Positions 1-12,748 of a stretch of 64,000 bases of DNA are shown here, piece by piece. The stretch is from Steromphala cineraria (taxonomy: Eukaryota > Mollusca > Gastropoda > Trochida > Trochidae), in assembly GCA_916613615.1 (NCBI GenBank), contig OU744728.1:32627950-32691949 (forward strand). Direction: 5' to 3'. The notes under the pieces were generated by a model that was not told the DNA's origin, did not search any database, and saw nothing but the letters and a program-made list of their open reading frames with translations. Position 1 is the first letter of the stretch, and each line of letters opens with the position of its first letter. Made by a program: the position numbers and the translations under genes.

Positions 1-1626
1 AATTGAAAGATCCGTATAACGGGGTATCACAAAAGGTCTGAATGCCAATCCAGCTCTTCAAAAAGACTCAACTTGGGATTTTGAAAGCTGAGATAATTAT
101 CTATACCATGATTAATGTAATGACACCATTGAATTTGGTTGCAGAAAGAAAAATCACCATGAAATCGCATAATGTTCGAGTTTGGTTGCAGTCCCTTATA
201 TGCACCTGCAACCAGGAAAATACACGTATATATCAGAGTCACCTTGCCTTGACGAAATTTGGTTGCAGAACGAAACTAAGATGATTTGTCAAATGTTAAA
301 AACTTACCTGGCTCTTTATTTACATTTCAATCACATATCAGCAACTTTCCTATCGCTAACGAATCCGGTTTTCGATCAAGTCACTTCAGGTTTAGAAATC
401 GTTCTGACCACTGATCTTTATTATTTTAACATTTTCTATCATAAAGCATGTAATGGTAGGTAGTTTAGACATTGTTTGACCGAATTAATCCCTAAATTCA
501 ATTTCTGTGTACAACGTGCTCCCGGGGCGAATTTGAATAATGTTGTCATCTCATAAACATTCTTAACAGTCATTAATACCTTTAATTGCAAAATGATTTT
601 GATAGAAAATAAACATCATTAAGATTACGTCACACAGAGTACGAGACCTGTCAAAATGGAACTGTTGATTTGTTTTGTTTTTTTCCCCGCAAAAAAGGTA
701 AATTAAACTCCTGCAACCTTGGCTCTTAGCTATTCCACAGACAACTACGCAATCTGCAACGAAATAAGCTTTTGTCAAGATACAAAAAGGCTGGATACTT
801 GCTAAGAGATAATTTGTTTGCATTTGCAAATAGGGACTTCAACCAACTCGAAAATAACTTGATTTCATTGTGGTGCCACCAAACTCATTTTCAATCAATT
901 TCAATGAATACGTTGCATTTTATTCGGACTCTTCAATTACTCTTAGGCCCTCGACTTTAATCTCGTAAGTGCGACCCGAACTCACGTGCATTCCATAGGC
1001 AATCTTCGTCTTCACGATTAAAAGATTTATTTGCGACGATTTCCATTGCCCTATTGTTTTAACTCTTTATAGTTTGCTTAAAAAAACGCGACGACTTCTC
1101 CCGGAGATACCTATCGATGTGACAATGATAATTAAGTATCCAAAGTATCGGGTTCGAAAGGAGATCCATCTTTTCTTCTTAGGGTTTACAGGAAGGAACA
1201 GAAGTAAGCATCAAACTCATGTTTTTACTTTAAGGTAAGTTACAAACTTTCTTGAAATCGACACTCTTGTCACTGTCGATGTAGTTTTTGAGATCATTTA
1301 TACTGTTCGTTGCTACAGGCGAAGAGTCCTCAAGTGTCAATGTCACCCTCAACAAAACTTTTTTTCGGCAATCTTGACCACAAGTGCATAGAAATCTGAT
1401 AAAAACACCCAGTTATGTCTAAAAAAATTATTTATTACACGCCCGTGTAAGATACCGCAGTGTAATATTTATACGGCAATATTAAACTAGTGCAATATCA
1501 CAATGCAAGTATGACGTCACAGAGGTGATGTAAGCGCTTCGTCACAATGGGTGCCGAGTCGCGTAACTGTTAGTTTCAGCACATTTTCGGCAAGTTTGCG
1601 TGTTTTTTAGGGCAAGTAATAAACAG
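1..1626. other. nothing identified
   Basis: AT-rich DNA with several short frames and no protein, RNA or repeat that I recognise. Confidence 0.5.
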
Positions 1627-1766
1627 AATACTAAACTTCCTTCCATTCAATACTATTTTTATTAAACTCGTGAATGATTTGGTATCAAACTTGCTTTCAT
1701 TCGTTTTATACAAAATCATTAACTCGTTTAATATAAATAGTAATAAATGGAAGGTCGTTTAGTATC
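1627..1766. repeat. imperfect hairpin (foldback element)
   Basis: AATACTAAACTTCCTTCCAT... is the imperfect inverse of ...AATGGAAGGTCGTTTAGTAT, arms of about 58 bases with a loop of about 20. Probably a small foldback MITE. Confidence 0.65.
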
Positions 1767-2426
1767 CTCTATGTACGTTTGTTTGCATTGTTAATATGTG
1801 ATTTCCCCTGACCTAAATTCTAAAAATAGCTGAGATGACTTGAGAAAGCAGATCAGTAAAAGTGCAATACGGATTGACGAGTGCAATTGTTCATTGTATT
1901 TCATTTCGTATAACTATCGTAAGATTACATAAATATTATATATTAAAAACATTTGAATGTGGCATAGTTGCCTGTACAACATATCTCGGTGTCCACTAAA
2001 CAAGAAAACTAAGTACTGAGTCCATCTTTTCAATCAAAATGTTATAAAAAATTGACTGTAGCTCGACTTAAAGCTGAACCTCTTTGCTAAAATTTTCCCT
2101 AAACCTTAGTGTCATTAACACTCTGAAATTCTCCTCAATACGACTTCCATTGATAGCCACCTATATAATCATATTTCTCACTTGTAGGTTGTTTAAACTG
2201 CAGTGCATTGTAAACATTATATTTTTCTCTTTTCTCAGTTTTGGGCTGTAAATCGGTCTGAACAAGCTTTCTGAATTTACAGTCTCTGTTACTGTATCTG
2301 TGTGAGAACTATTACACACCTCAGCATCATCTTTGTGTCTTATTATATCATTATTATCACCTTGTCCTATGTAATCATGAAGTGCAACGACACATCAAGA
2401 TTTGATGGTACTCTTTTTACTCTTCC

Positions 2427-2832
2427 TGAATACTGTAGCATCATTCATGGTAAAGAGCAACATCAACTGTTCGAAAAGATGAACTGAATAATGTAGCATC
2501 ATTCATGGTAAAGAGCAACATCAACTGTTCGAAAAGATGAACTGAATAATGTAGCATCATTCATGGTAAAGAGCAACATCAACTGTTCGAAAAGATGAAC
2601 TGAATAATGTAGCATCATTCATGGTAAAAAGCAACATCAACTGTTCGAAAAGATGATCTGAATACTGTAGCATCATCAATGGTAAAGAGCAACATCAACT
2701 GTTCGAAAAGATTAACTGAATACTGTAGCATCATCCATGGTAAAGAGCAACATCAACTGTTCGAAAAGATGAACTGAATACTGTAGAATCATTCATGGTA
2801 AAGAGCAACATCAACTGTTCGAAAAGATGAAA
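2427..2832. repeat. 58-base tandem repeat, seven copies
   Basis: Unit TGAATACTGTAGCATCATTC...AAGATGAAC starting at 2427, 2485, 2543, 2601, 2659, 2717 and 2775, with only a few substitutions between units. Confidence 0.95.
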
Positions 2833-5800
2833 TGAGTGAACCTTTTCTAACATTGGGAAATCCTGAAAATGAAAATAGGAAAACAGAAGTGGTTTTATTA
2901 ATACAAAATAAAGTTCAAAAGGTGATTTACCCACTGCAGGCCCCAATCTCCCTAAAAGTTAAAAAAATAGATTTCTTTAAACACATCAGCTCCTTTGCTA
3001 TTTTGTTTTAAATAGTTGGTCTTCGACCAAGCAACGAAATGTTTTCAACATCTTCGTGTTCCCAGAAGAAATGAATTCCCAGATCCTTATTTTTCCTCCT
3101 TCGTCACTTAAAACTTTGCCTTGAAAATGATAAACGTCTGTCACACAGTACTGCTTCCCCGCTAGTTTTGTACGAGCAGGAATTGGTACCATACGTAATT
3201 ACTATCAAGGGGAGATAAGTACGTTTCTGATAGAGGCCATACTATAGACTCGAATCGGCAAACCCTTATTAAAATTTAGCGGTATTTGTTTTCTCGAAAA
3301 TGCAAATGACTATTCGTGACGATTGTTTGATATAACACGATTTAAAATTATCGTAATATCCTGAAAATATGGTACATTTGAAAACTTTTGAAAACGACTT
3401 TGTGCAAATAATATGAGGATCCCGATTATACTCTCCAATGTCCCAGCTAATGATAATTAGAGTGTAACAGCTCTGAGATGCAAGTAGTTACTGAGAAGAG
3501 GATCTTTTAAAAGTGCGTGGGTCCAGTAATTCTGAAAGTGAGAAAACTTAAAAAGGCAGCGAAACCAGGTGAGTTACGAGTACGACTTCATCATGCTTGT
3601 CATTTCTGCGTAGAAATGTAATTGCACATCTTTTAAAGCAATTTGCAAGAGCATTTATTAAAAATAAGCCCATGTTTTCGATTTTGGATTCGAATTCTCA
3701 AACACAAAACCGTTTATGTTTTTTGCACAGGAATTTTTTCTTTGCTTGCATCGGTTTTGATTAACTGTGTCAACATAGTCGGCGAAATATTACAATAACA
3801 ATAACACTGTATTGTACTCTGTACATGTACATATCGGTCTATTGCTGCATTTTTCAAAAGCCGTTGTTCATTATTCGATTTGGGATTCGAACTGAACCTT
3901 TTAATGTGACTTTCTATTTAACTAAGGAAAATAATAATAAATGCATTAAACTGGAGCCGCTTTCTTCAATACCATAGATCGACATGTCAGGAGTCAGTCC
4001 TGAAATTTCCATTAACATCTGCATTATGGAACTGGACCTTTATTGAATCTGTCGACCGAGCTTGCTCAAAAGATAGCCCCTTTGACTATAAATTTACAAA
4101 TTTCACATTTATAGCATTGGCCTTTTGCTGAATCGTTGTTACAAAATAATTATTTGCTGTATTGAACAATAATAAGAATAACTAAGACTGCCGAGGCAAT
4201 CCCCGAGACTTTCTCAATGTTTGACCTCTACATGAATTTTTGTCAAAGAGTATTGTAAATGGAGCTGGTGCCCGTTCATTTCTAAAACTGTTTTGCTTTT
4301 CGCAATTTTTTTAATTATATTTAGATCAATATTTTGTTGCATGAACAATTGAATAGTCATGCGGCTAAATCAAGCTACTTATTGGAAAAAGATTGTAATT
4401 TATTTTTATGGAGAAAGTTGCATTTTTTCTGCATTTTTCCTGCATCTCTCAAACATTTTATTATTTTTAGAGAACAAACGCCATATCTTGTGAAAAGTAA
4501 TGTGTATTCATTCTGCTATTCCTATTTGATACAAACAACAAAGTATTGTTTGGAAATGACAAGTAGTGTAATATTCTTATTTTATATATTATCTTTAGCT
4601 TTCCAATCACGGAATGTTTAGAAAATAAGCAATTCAAAGTCTAAGGCACGCTTTGTAGCTTGACTCAGTATATCAATTAATGTTTAAGTCTTTACATGTA
4701 CTTGTGTGTGCAGAAAGTCATAAGGTATGGTATGAAGGATTTTTTTACAGAATTTCAAAATTTAGAAAAAAATAGCGGTATTTGTTTGTACAAAGTAGGA
4801 GCAAAAAATTGTGAGATGGATTTAATAAAATTGGTTTGAGATGCAGTCAAGGTTATAATTTTCTGTCGAGTTTGCTTTTTTGTGTACTGAAGTCCGTAAT
4901 TTCCCTGCTAAGGCCAAAACACACACCTTCAATCAAAACGGATTTTAAGCCTGATGGCACAATTTTTGTTGATAAACCTTCGCAAAACATTGACAGTTTA
5001 GCAACCAGTGGCATTGCCAAATATATGTGGGTATTGCAAGATTTTAAACCAATAATTACCAAAATTTGTTAACAAAATTTGTAACGTATTTTCGCTTTCT
5101 CACAATTGAACGGATTTCCAAAGTAAAAAAAAATAATGTAAAAAACCCACATAATACATAGTTTTACTTATTCCTTTAACCTCAGAAAAATGTGCTTTAC
5201 AAGTGGAATATTAAGCACTATATTACATTTTAGCTAATAAGCTACACAAATCCCTCCCTTTATGAATAAAACAACCAGCGATGTCTTTTTATCGGGATGA
5301 GTTTTGAGATGCTTGCCCCAATGGAAAAAATTCATAAAGTAATGGTCATATTAATTAGGAGAATTTTACTGAATCGAGAAGTCGCATAAACAAGATTCTA
5401 CCTCTTTATTCGCTACATAACATTACTTATAAGAAAAGTTTAGTTTTCAGTGGAATCAGTCAGAATTTTGCCCCTCGAAGCCATAGATGACAGATAGATG
5501 GAGCTGAAAAGGATACTCCAACCCCCATTGGCGAATGAACAACAGACAGTGGTGCTAATTACGATGGTACGGCAGAATATGTAGAGAACATTTTCCAAGT
5601 GATCATTGGTCTGAAATAACTGATTCAGATAATGTGTTGATCAGGGTTTCTCATTGGATTCCCATATTATTTTCTAAAAATTGTATACCTGGCATGTTTA
5701 AATTTGACAATTACAATATGTACAATGCTCAGTCCTATCACTCCGGATCAGACGTTTATTATGCCAGAAGAAGCTTTCAGAAAACTGTTTGCTAAGTGGC

Positions 5801-6811
5801 CATAAACCTTTTTCTAAAATCTATCACATTATTAGCCATTGTGTGCATGTTGAGGCCGTGATATTGCGCCAAATGCTACGGCTTGTTTACCATAGATTTG
5901 ATCGAATTTCAAGAGGCAATTAGAAATAAAGCAAACAGGACTGGCTTTACAGTGATTGTGCAACCTGTTCGAGCGCGATTTCACCGATAAGCAAAGACAA
6001 AGATCTATTAATAGAATGAGAAAAGTCCCTTCCCTATAATGCAATTTTCAGGTGCAGGGATAATTCTTTTTTTTCAGTGCCAATCAAAATTTGGCCCTTC
6101 GTTTTTTAAAAACATTTAATCCGTTCATTTTATGGTGATCATTTTAATCCCTAGAAACATTATCATTGTCATGTGAACAACAGTAAAATCAGTTGCATTT
6201 AGGCCTCTTTAGAAAAATGTCAACTTATGTTTGTAGAGCATTTAAAAAAATATTTTACCAGTTGAAAATCCGGAAATTTTTGTGTAAATTTCAGGTCACT
6301 TCACATTATAAGAATAATCAACGAGTTGTGAGGAATTACGGTTTATCTGTCCTGTGTTAATTATTGTTAGAAATTGGAGCTTCACGAGGGAAAGATAATC
6401 TGTATTTCCGAGCATCGAGTTGGTTATTCTTTTTCTTACCCAAGATAATTTGAATGCGTAAAAACGGGGGAAAAAGAGAAACATTTAAAAACTACGTTCT
6501 GCCGTTAAAGTACAAATTGTACTCATACGCCATTCATAATTTTGCTCACTATTTCAGGATGGGCGGCTCTAAGTTGTTTAAGTAGCAACTCACGATCTTA
6601 TTTGAAATAGTTATTATTCATTATAGTCACATTATTTTAAAAAAATATTCTCTCTTATCATAAAAAAAAAAAAAAGAGCTATGACGTAACAACAGTTCGT
6701 ACGGCGACTCACCCAGCTAGCCCCGCCTTGAATATTTAAACTTGTATTTACGGCAAAGAAAACATCAGAAGGTCTTAATTTCCCATTATAAATGTTGTAG
6801 TTTCAAACAAC
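2833..6811. other. nothing identified apart from one doubtful frame
   Basis: AT-rich, with frames at 4334-4621 and 4836-5072 that look like low-complexity chance ORFs. A poly-A run at 6661-6674. Confidence 0.5.
2998..3192 (-). CDS. unidentified 64-residue frame, possible 5' exon
   Basis: Minus-strand frame MVPIPARTKLAGKQYCV...VEDQLFKTK with ordinary codon use and a reasonable start context (acgtATGG). Outside recognisable repeats. Downstream on the same strand, acttttag|GG near 2955 and gtaaat near 2930 could be splice sites. I do not recognise the protein; it may be chance. Confidence 0.2.
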   Translation of the reverse strand: MVPIPARTKLAGKQYCVTDVYHFQGKVLSDEGGKIRIWEFISSGNTKMLKTFRCLVEDQLFKTK

Positions 6812-7985
6812 ATGTTGTGATTCAAACTGTTGGTAGTTAAAATAATGCATTTTTGTTACTTCATGCTCAATTGTGACCTTGCGGTGACCTTGCTATGACC
6901 TTGATCTTTGACATATTTTTTACTTCTCCAAAGATGATGTATACCAATATATATATTCACAGTACCAACGTTTTAAAAGTTATCGTCTTTACATGCAATT
7001 TGTAAGCTATTTTACATCTTGTGACCTTGACCTTTGACCTTGAATGTGAACATGTCAAAAGAATCCCAAAGAGATGTAAGACAGTTCCATATGTACATGA
7101 GTTCTGAAAAGCTTGATGGGATACAGTTGCCCAAATTCGGTGTACATTGCAATAGCTCTTTATCTCGTGACCTTGACCTTTGACATTAAAGGTCACATAA
7201 CAAAACAACAATTTTCATTGAGGTTAACAATAAGGTCATGATTCAAACTGTTGGTAGTTAAAATAATGCATTTTTGTTACATCATGCTCAATTGTGGCCT
7301 TGCAGTGACCTTGCTATGACCTTGATCTTTGACATATTTACTGGAAACCTTTTCAATTTTTTTTACTTTTCCAAAGATGATGTATACCAAAATATAGATT
7401 CACAGTACCAACATTTTAAAAGTTATCGTCTTTACATGCAATTTCAAAGTTCTTTTACGTCTTGTGACCTTGACCTTTGACCTTGAACGTGAACATGTCA
7501 AAAGAATCCCAAAGAGATGTAAGACAGTTCCACATGTACATGAGTTCTTAAAAAGCTTGATGGGATACAGTTGCCCAAATTCGGTGTACATTGCAATAAC
7601 TCTTTATCTCGTGACCTTGACATTTGACAATAAAGGTCACATAACAAAACAACAATTTTCATTGATTTAAACAATAATCAAATAAATAAAAGTGCTTATA
7701 GTTTAATTGAAGGATTTTTGTTACATCATGCTTAACTCGTGACCTAGCTGTGACTTTAATCTTTGCCATATTGTACAGGAAACCTAATTGAATATTTTTA
7801 CTTCTCTGATATATACCAACTTACAGATTCAAATTACCGACGTCTTAAAAGTCATTGTCTTTACAAGTAATTTTAAAGTTATTTCATATCTTGTTTCTCG
7901 ACCTTGAATGTGAGCACGTTAAAAGAATTCCAAAGAGGTGTAAACATTTACACATGTACAACCGTTTTATAAAGCTTAAAGCCGT
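6812..7985. repeat. 421-base tandem repeat rich in TGACCTTGA
   Basis: Two near-identical copies (6820-7240 and 7241-about 7680) and a diverged third (about 7705-7985). Each contains GTGACCTTGACCTTTGACC-type runs. Apparent ORFs here are products of the repeat. Confidence 0.85.
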
Positions 7986-8017
7986 AAATAATGATAATAA
8001 CCGGAAATATATATTGT

Positions 8018-9175
8018 GATGTCCCCCGTCCTAAATTTTAATCAGAAAATGGCCCTACCCTCTATATGTACTACATTTCCATGAAAACCATCAAAATTAT
8101 ACCAAATTTTTAGAAATTATATTGAAAAGTTTTTGAGTCCTGCAACAGATCCTACCCCCTAAATGCACTAAGTTCACATTGTTTCCATTGAAACCAGAAA
8201 AAAATATCTAGAATAACCAAAATAGCTAAAGGCACCACACAACCACTAGATCTAACCACATACCACAAGTTTTGTGAAAAATATTGAAAGGTTTTGAAGA
8301 TATGGCCTGGAAACAGACCCTACCGTCGATATGCTCTAATTTCAAACTGTTTCCATGGAAACCAGAAAAATAAAAAAATAAAAATAACCAAAATACCAAA
8401 AGGCACCACTTTATCATTAGGTCTAACCAGATACCAAGTTTGGTAAAAAACATATTGAACAGATATAGAGATTATTACCCGAGGAAGTGTGTCATATGAC
8501 TTTAACGAAACGAGTGTGAATTTTTGTATTACCCGAGAGAGAGCGAGAGTTTCATAAAACTCATATGACACATTTCCGAGGGTAATAATTTATTTATTAG
8601 CGATTCTATTCCATGTTACCATCTTAGAAAGAAAAAAATAAAGAATTCAGAATAACAAAAATACCAAAAGGCACCAGATCTAACCACATACAAAGTTTTC
8701 GTAAAAATATATTGAACAGTTTATGAGATATGGCCCAGGAACAGACTCTTACCCCTATATGCACTATTTTCAAACTGTTTCCATGGAGACAAGTAAAAAT
8801 ATCGAAACGTTTTTGAGATATGGCACAGAAACAGACCCTATTCCCTATATGCACTAAGTTCATACTGTTTCCATGGAAACCAGTAAAAAAGGAATTCAGA
8901 AGAACAAAAATACCAAAAGGCACCAGTCCACCGCTAGATCTAACCACATACAAAGTTTTCGTAAAAAAATATTGAACAGTTTTTGAGATATGGCCGGGAA
9001 ACAGACCATACCCACTATATGCACTATTTTCAAACTGTTTCCATGGAAATCAGAACAAATATTCAACAGTTTTTGAGATATGGTCCGAAAACGAAAGCGT
9101 TTCGGAATTAAGGAACCACGGAAACAAGGACGGAACTAAAAACATAATGTCTCCCGCAAAGCTTTGCAAAGACAT
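8018..9175. mobile_element. short element with tandem core ending CCCGCAAAGCTTTGC
   Basis: Starts GATGTCCCCCG and ends CTCCCGCAAAGCTTTGC...GACAT. About five tandem core units of about 170 bases contain GCACTAAGTTCA...TTTCCATGGAAACC, AAAGGCACCAC and AGATCTAACCACATACCAAG. Split by the MITE at 8471-8589. Non-coding. Confidence 0.75.
8471..8589. mobile_element. foldback MITE
   Basis: ATTATTACCCGAGGAAGTGT...CATATGA pairs with TCATATGACACATTTCCGAGGGTAATAAT. It interrupts a unit of the 8018-9175 array. Confidence 0.75.
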
Positions 9176-9182
9176 GGTCGTC

Positions 9183-9466
9183 AATATACCCCGCCCAATA
9201 AGTTTTCAAAAGCTCCAAATATTTTCCTGCTTGGGCCCTAACTCTGTAATACGTAATTGCATTTACTTCATTTTTGAAATCCATCAAGATATTGATACAA
9301 TGAAGACATACAGCAAGTTTGGTTAACCTATCTTTCTGAGAAAAGCTGTCCCCTTTAACTCAGATGGACGTACACACAGATGGATGGATGGACGGACAGA
9401 CGCACGGACCCATGGACGGATGGACGGAAACCTATATCCCCCTTCCACTTCGTGGCAGGGATAATA
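9183..9466. mobile_element. short element with ACGG microsatellite and 3' hairpin
   Basis: Starts AATATACCCCGCCC; ends with GGATGGATGGACGGACAGAC repeats, then ATATCCCCCTTCCACTTCGTGGCAGGGATAATAA. Core shares the TCAAGATATTGATACAATGAAG segment with 52347-53560. Confidence 0.7.
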
Positions 9467-9469
9467 ATG

Positions 9470-9822
9470 AGATACTTATACGTGAAATCCTCAATAACTC
9501 AAAGGGATATGTCAATGCACATATGTACATATACCCACCCACCCTTCACATTCAGTGCAAAGGTTCGAGAGATATGGCTTTAACAAGAGTTTCAAAAGTG
9601 AACAAAGTACCATGGTGACCTTTGAAATAAAGTCAAGGTCACCCAAAGTGACTGGTGTCTGTGTAGTCCTTCAATGTAGGCTGTAAGCAAATTTCAAGAC
9701 AATTGGTCCAATGAACGGTTCATTAGTTATCACGTTAACAAGAATCTGGACGAATGTATATGTACGGATGCCGCTGAATACAATGTCCCCTGTTCTGCAT
9801 TGCGGCAGGTGTCAATAAGGGG
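9470..9822. repeat. module related to the 30712-31487 family
   Basis: Contains TTAACAAGAGTTTCAAAAGTG, AAGTCAAGGTCACCCAAAGTG and ends AATACAATGTCCCCTGTTCT...GTGTCAAT. One core unit only; a 106-residue minus-strand frame at 9730-10050 overlaps it and is not credible. Confidence 0.6.
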
Positions 9823-10292
9823 AAGCTTGTCAAAATGAGGAAAACAAATCGTGGTAAAACAGCGCCACATATCCTTCCCTGGGCAGGCGTTGCCTAACCT
9901 CACTGTCAGTGTGGAAGCATTGATGAGGCACTGATTGCATCCTGATCTTGCATTCTTCAAACATATAACCTGATATCCTTTTATCATATTCAACCGTATC
10001 ACTATATGTAGTGAGCCAATCAAATTATGCCCTTTCAGCGATAGCAGCAAACTAGTTCCTGGGCTTCGTTCCGCATGCTCACTTTGTTTCTGGTGTAGAT
10101 TATTTCCATATGTATTTTTACAGGATTTGCCACAATATTATTCATAGTCAAAAGGTTTAAGGATTATTTGTCTTCGAGAATCAACGTGTATGGTTTAAGT
10201 TGAGATAAACTGGACAAGTAATATAGCACTGCAAGGATGGTTGCTTAATCTGTCACTGTTTCAACTATAAATATGTGCAAGTGATGCATTGT

Positions 10293-10905
10293 GATGTCCC
10301 TCACCTCAACTTTTAATCAGAAAATGACCCTACTTCCCATATGTCCTAAGTTCAAATTGTTTCCATGGATGTAAAGCAGAAAAAAAAAATTCAGAAATTT
10401 TTTTAGCAAAAAATCATAAATAAATAAGCATCTAACCACATGCCAAGTTAAATAATCAAGAGTCATCAGAAGATGACATCCCACCGGTCCATGATAAAAA
10501 ATTATGTTTCCATGGAAACTGCAAAAAAATAAATCATAAAAATCTGAAGAGGTTAAAAATAAAAAAGGCACATCTACACATGCTGAAAAATTCAGATTCA
10601 AAGTTTCATTGAACTAGGTCAAACAGTTCTTGAGTTCTTCTCCAGAAACTGTATTCTGACTTACGTTTCTATGGAAACTGCCAATAATAAAAATCTGAAA
10701 AAGTTGAAAATACCAAAAGGCACATCTACATATACTAACTAATCCACATGCTAAGTTTCATTGAGCTAGGTCTAATAGTTTTCGAGTTCTGCTTTGGAAA
10801 CAAAATGATTACGGACGAACAGACGGATGGGCGGACAGAAGGACGTACAGACAGATGAACAGACAGGCAATGACTATATCCCAAGGTATTGCATACCCGT
10901 GGGAT
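10293..10905. mobile_element. second copy of the TTTCCATGGAAAC module
   Basis: Starts GATGTCCCTCACC, has three core units, then ACGG/ACAG-type microsatellite (10810-10866) and the hairpin-like end ATATCCCAAGGTATTGCATA...GTGGGAT. Confidence 0.7.
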
Positions 10906-10939
10906 GAAAATTATTGTAAAGTTTTTGAGATTTTCCAAA

Positions 10940-11090
10940 AGTGGGGATGTGGCTCAGTAGTAGAGTGTCTGCTCATCACCCGGAAGACCAGGGTTCGATT
11001 CCCGGTCGCATCATACCAAAAGACTTGCTTGACACTCAGCATTGTAAAGACAAAACACTGCATCTTCCTAGAGTTAAGTATATAGGCGTT
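10940..11090 (+). mobile_element. tRNA-derived SINE
   Basis: Head resembles a tRNA: A box TGGCTCAGTAGTAG (10947-10962) and B box GGGTTCGATTCCC (10990-11003). Acceptor and anticodon stems pair poorly, so this is a SINE head with an internal RNA polymerase III promoter, not a tRNA gene. A tRNA-unrelated tail follows to about 11090. Confidence 0.75.
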
Positions 11091-11149
11091 GTGATTTCAG
11101 ATATGTGTAATACATTCAGAAATGAAATTGCTCAAATATTCAATTGATA

Positions 11150-12747
11150 ATTTTCACCAGGCCTTTTATAGGGGCCACATGGCCCCCAAAGCAATAAATC
11201 ATAATCCTCACTAGTCAAGGAGTCTGTACACAACATTTCAGTTTCTAGGCCTTTTACTTTTGGAGAAGAAATAGAAATAGGTTTCAAGACCTTCAAAGCT
11301 TTAAATTATAATCCTCAATTGTCATGGTTTCAGCTATCTAGACCATTATGCTACTTGAGAAAAAAATGAAAGTAGGTTTTATGGCTGTAGCCCCTGTGAA
11401 CCTTATTAGGGGCTACAGGGCCACAGAAGTTATAACTTATAATCCCTACTAGTCAAGAAATCTGTACAAAAAGTTTCAGCTTTCCAAGGTTTTTGAGATT
11501 AGACATAGGATTACAATTCCTGCCTAATTCCAACATTCTATTTGTGTTTTCCATCAAAAAGGTCTAGGCAGAAATCAGAAATTGTTCCTTTATCTGAAAA
11601 ACATTTAGAAACTATTCAGGGATTATTATGCTAAAAGGAAGAAGTTGGAAAGATGGATATGCAGCATTTCAAGAACAAGTGTACCAGACTGTGTAAGAAC
11701 TAAACCAGAGATGGAATACAAGAGCCATACCCCTGTCCCAACTGAAGTTGAATGATCAGTTTTAGCATATATTTTGGTATACTGATTGTGTGAATAAGGT
11801 TGTATGCATACATGCAGCTAGGTCTTTTTAATTAGTAAATGCTTATGTTATGCCATTGTCCAGTTCCTCATGTTAGCGTGAAGATAGAGGAAAACAACCA
11901 TCCTATTTGATTGCAGTCTGATTAAAATCGACCGTGCTCGGAGGAATAAAATATCAAAAGTATTGTCTCTATCGGGGATCGAACCATTTAGGATATCCTC
12001 TCCGTCTCGGTCTGAATGCACCCACCTCTATCGCATGTCGCTATAACCAGTTTAGCGCAGACAAGCCCAGCCGTAAGCTATCCAATCACATCCTCATTTT
12101 TAAATAGTGTTTAGCGGCGATTATGTATAACAAATGGTACACTGGAGTTACCTGCCCCTAGCTGATATCAAAAGCTTTTACTGCGCTCCTTGCGATTGGC
12201 TAGATGAGCTAGCGTCAGAACATGCAGGTAATAGGGGTGCCTTCAGACTGTGAATGAGAGGAAAGCCGGGCTGGGTGTGGTTCAATTGAATATTAAAACA
12301 TCTTTCCTTGGTGCAACAAAGTCTAAAAATATAGCCATTGGCTCTGTAGCTCATCAGATTTCATTATCAATTATGCTGTAGAGTGTGGCCAATGTGATTC
12401 CCTCATTGTAGGGGCCACAGGGTCACCAATCATGAAGTTAAGTATATAGGCGACAAGTTTCAGCCTTCTAGGCCTTATGCTTCTGGAGAAGAAGATGAAA
12501 ATAGGTTTTTAGGGTGTGGCCCCTGTGGCCCTTATTAGGGGTCACAGGGCCACCAAAGCTACAATTTATAATCCTCACTAGTCAAGGAGTCTGTACACAA
12601 AGTTTCAGCTTTCCAGGCCTTATGGTTCTGGAGAAGAAGTCGAAATTCCACAAAGTTTACGGACGGTGGGATGGACGGATGGACGGATGCCGGACAACAT
12701 GCCATGCCATAAGCCCATCGGGCCTTACAGGTCAGATGAGCTAAAAA
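11150..12747. repeat. CTCATCAGGC-family arrays, part 1
   Basis: Core unit of about 160 bases with AGGGGCCACAGGGCCACCAA, CTCACTAGTCAAGGAGTCTG, CAGCTTTCTAGGCCTTATGC and GGAGAAGAAGATGAAAATAG. A complete small element runs from the hairpin ATAGCCATTGGCTCT (12331-12345) plus GTAGCTCATCAG to GGCCTTACAGGTCAGATGAG at 12721-12741, after an ACGG-type microsatellite. Copies at 11150-11520 lack a left end. Confidence 0.75.
11973..12060 (-). mobile_element. possible degraded tRNA-like SINE head
   Basis: Minus strand: A-box-like GCGCTAAACTGG (12058-12047) and B-box GGTTCGATCCCCG (11985-11973), about 60 bases apart. No cloverleaf is evident. Confidence 0.4.
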
Positions 12748-12748
12748 T

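Noticed and set aside
8320..8953. Minus-strand ORFs of 83-109 residues
   Set aside because: They read through the TTTCCATGGAAACC tandem core; the other copies of the core do not keep the frame.
9730..10050. 106-residue Cys-containing minus-strand ORF
   Set aside because: It overlaps the end of a dispersed repeat module and has no supporting homologue in other copies.
10940..11015. tRNA gene
   Set aside because: A and B boxes are good, but acceptor and anticodon stems have several mismatches and a SINE-like tail follows.
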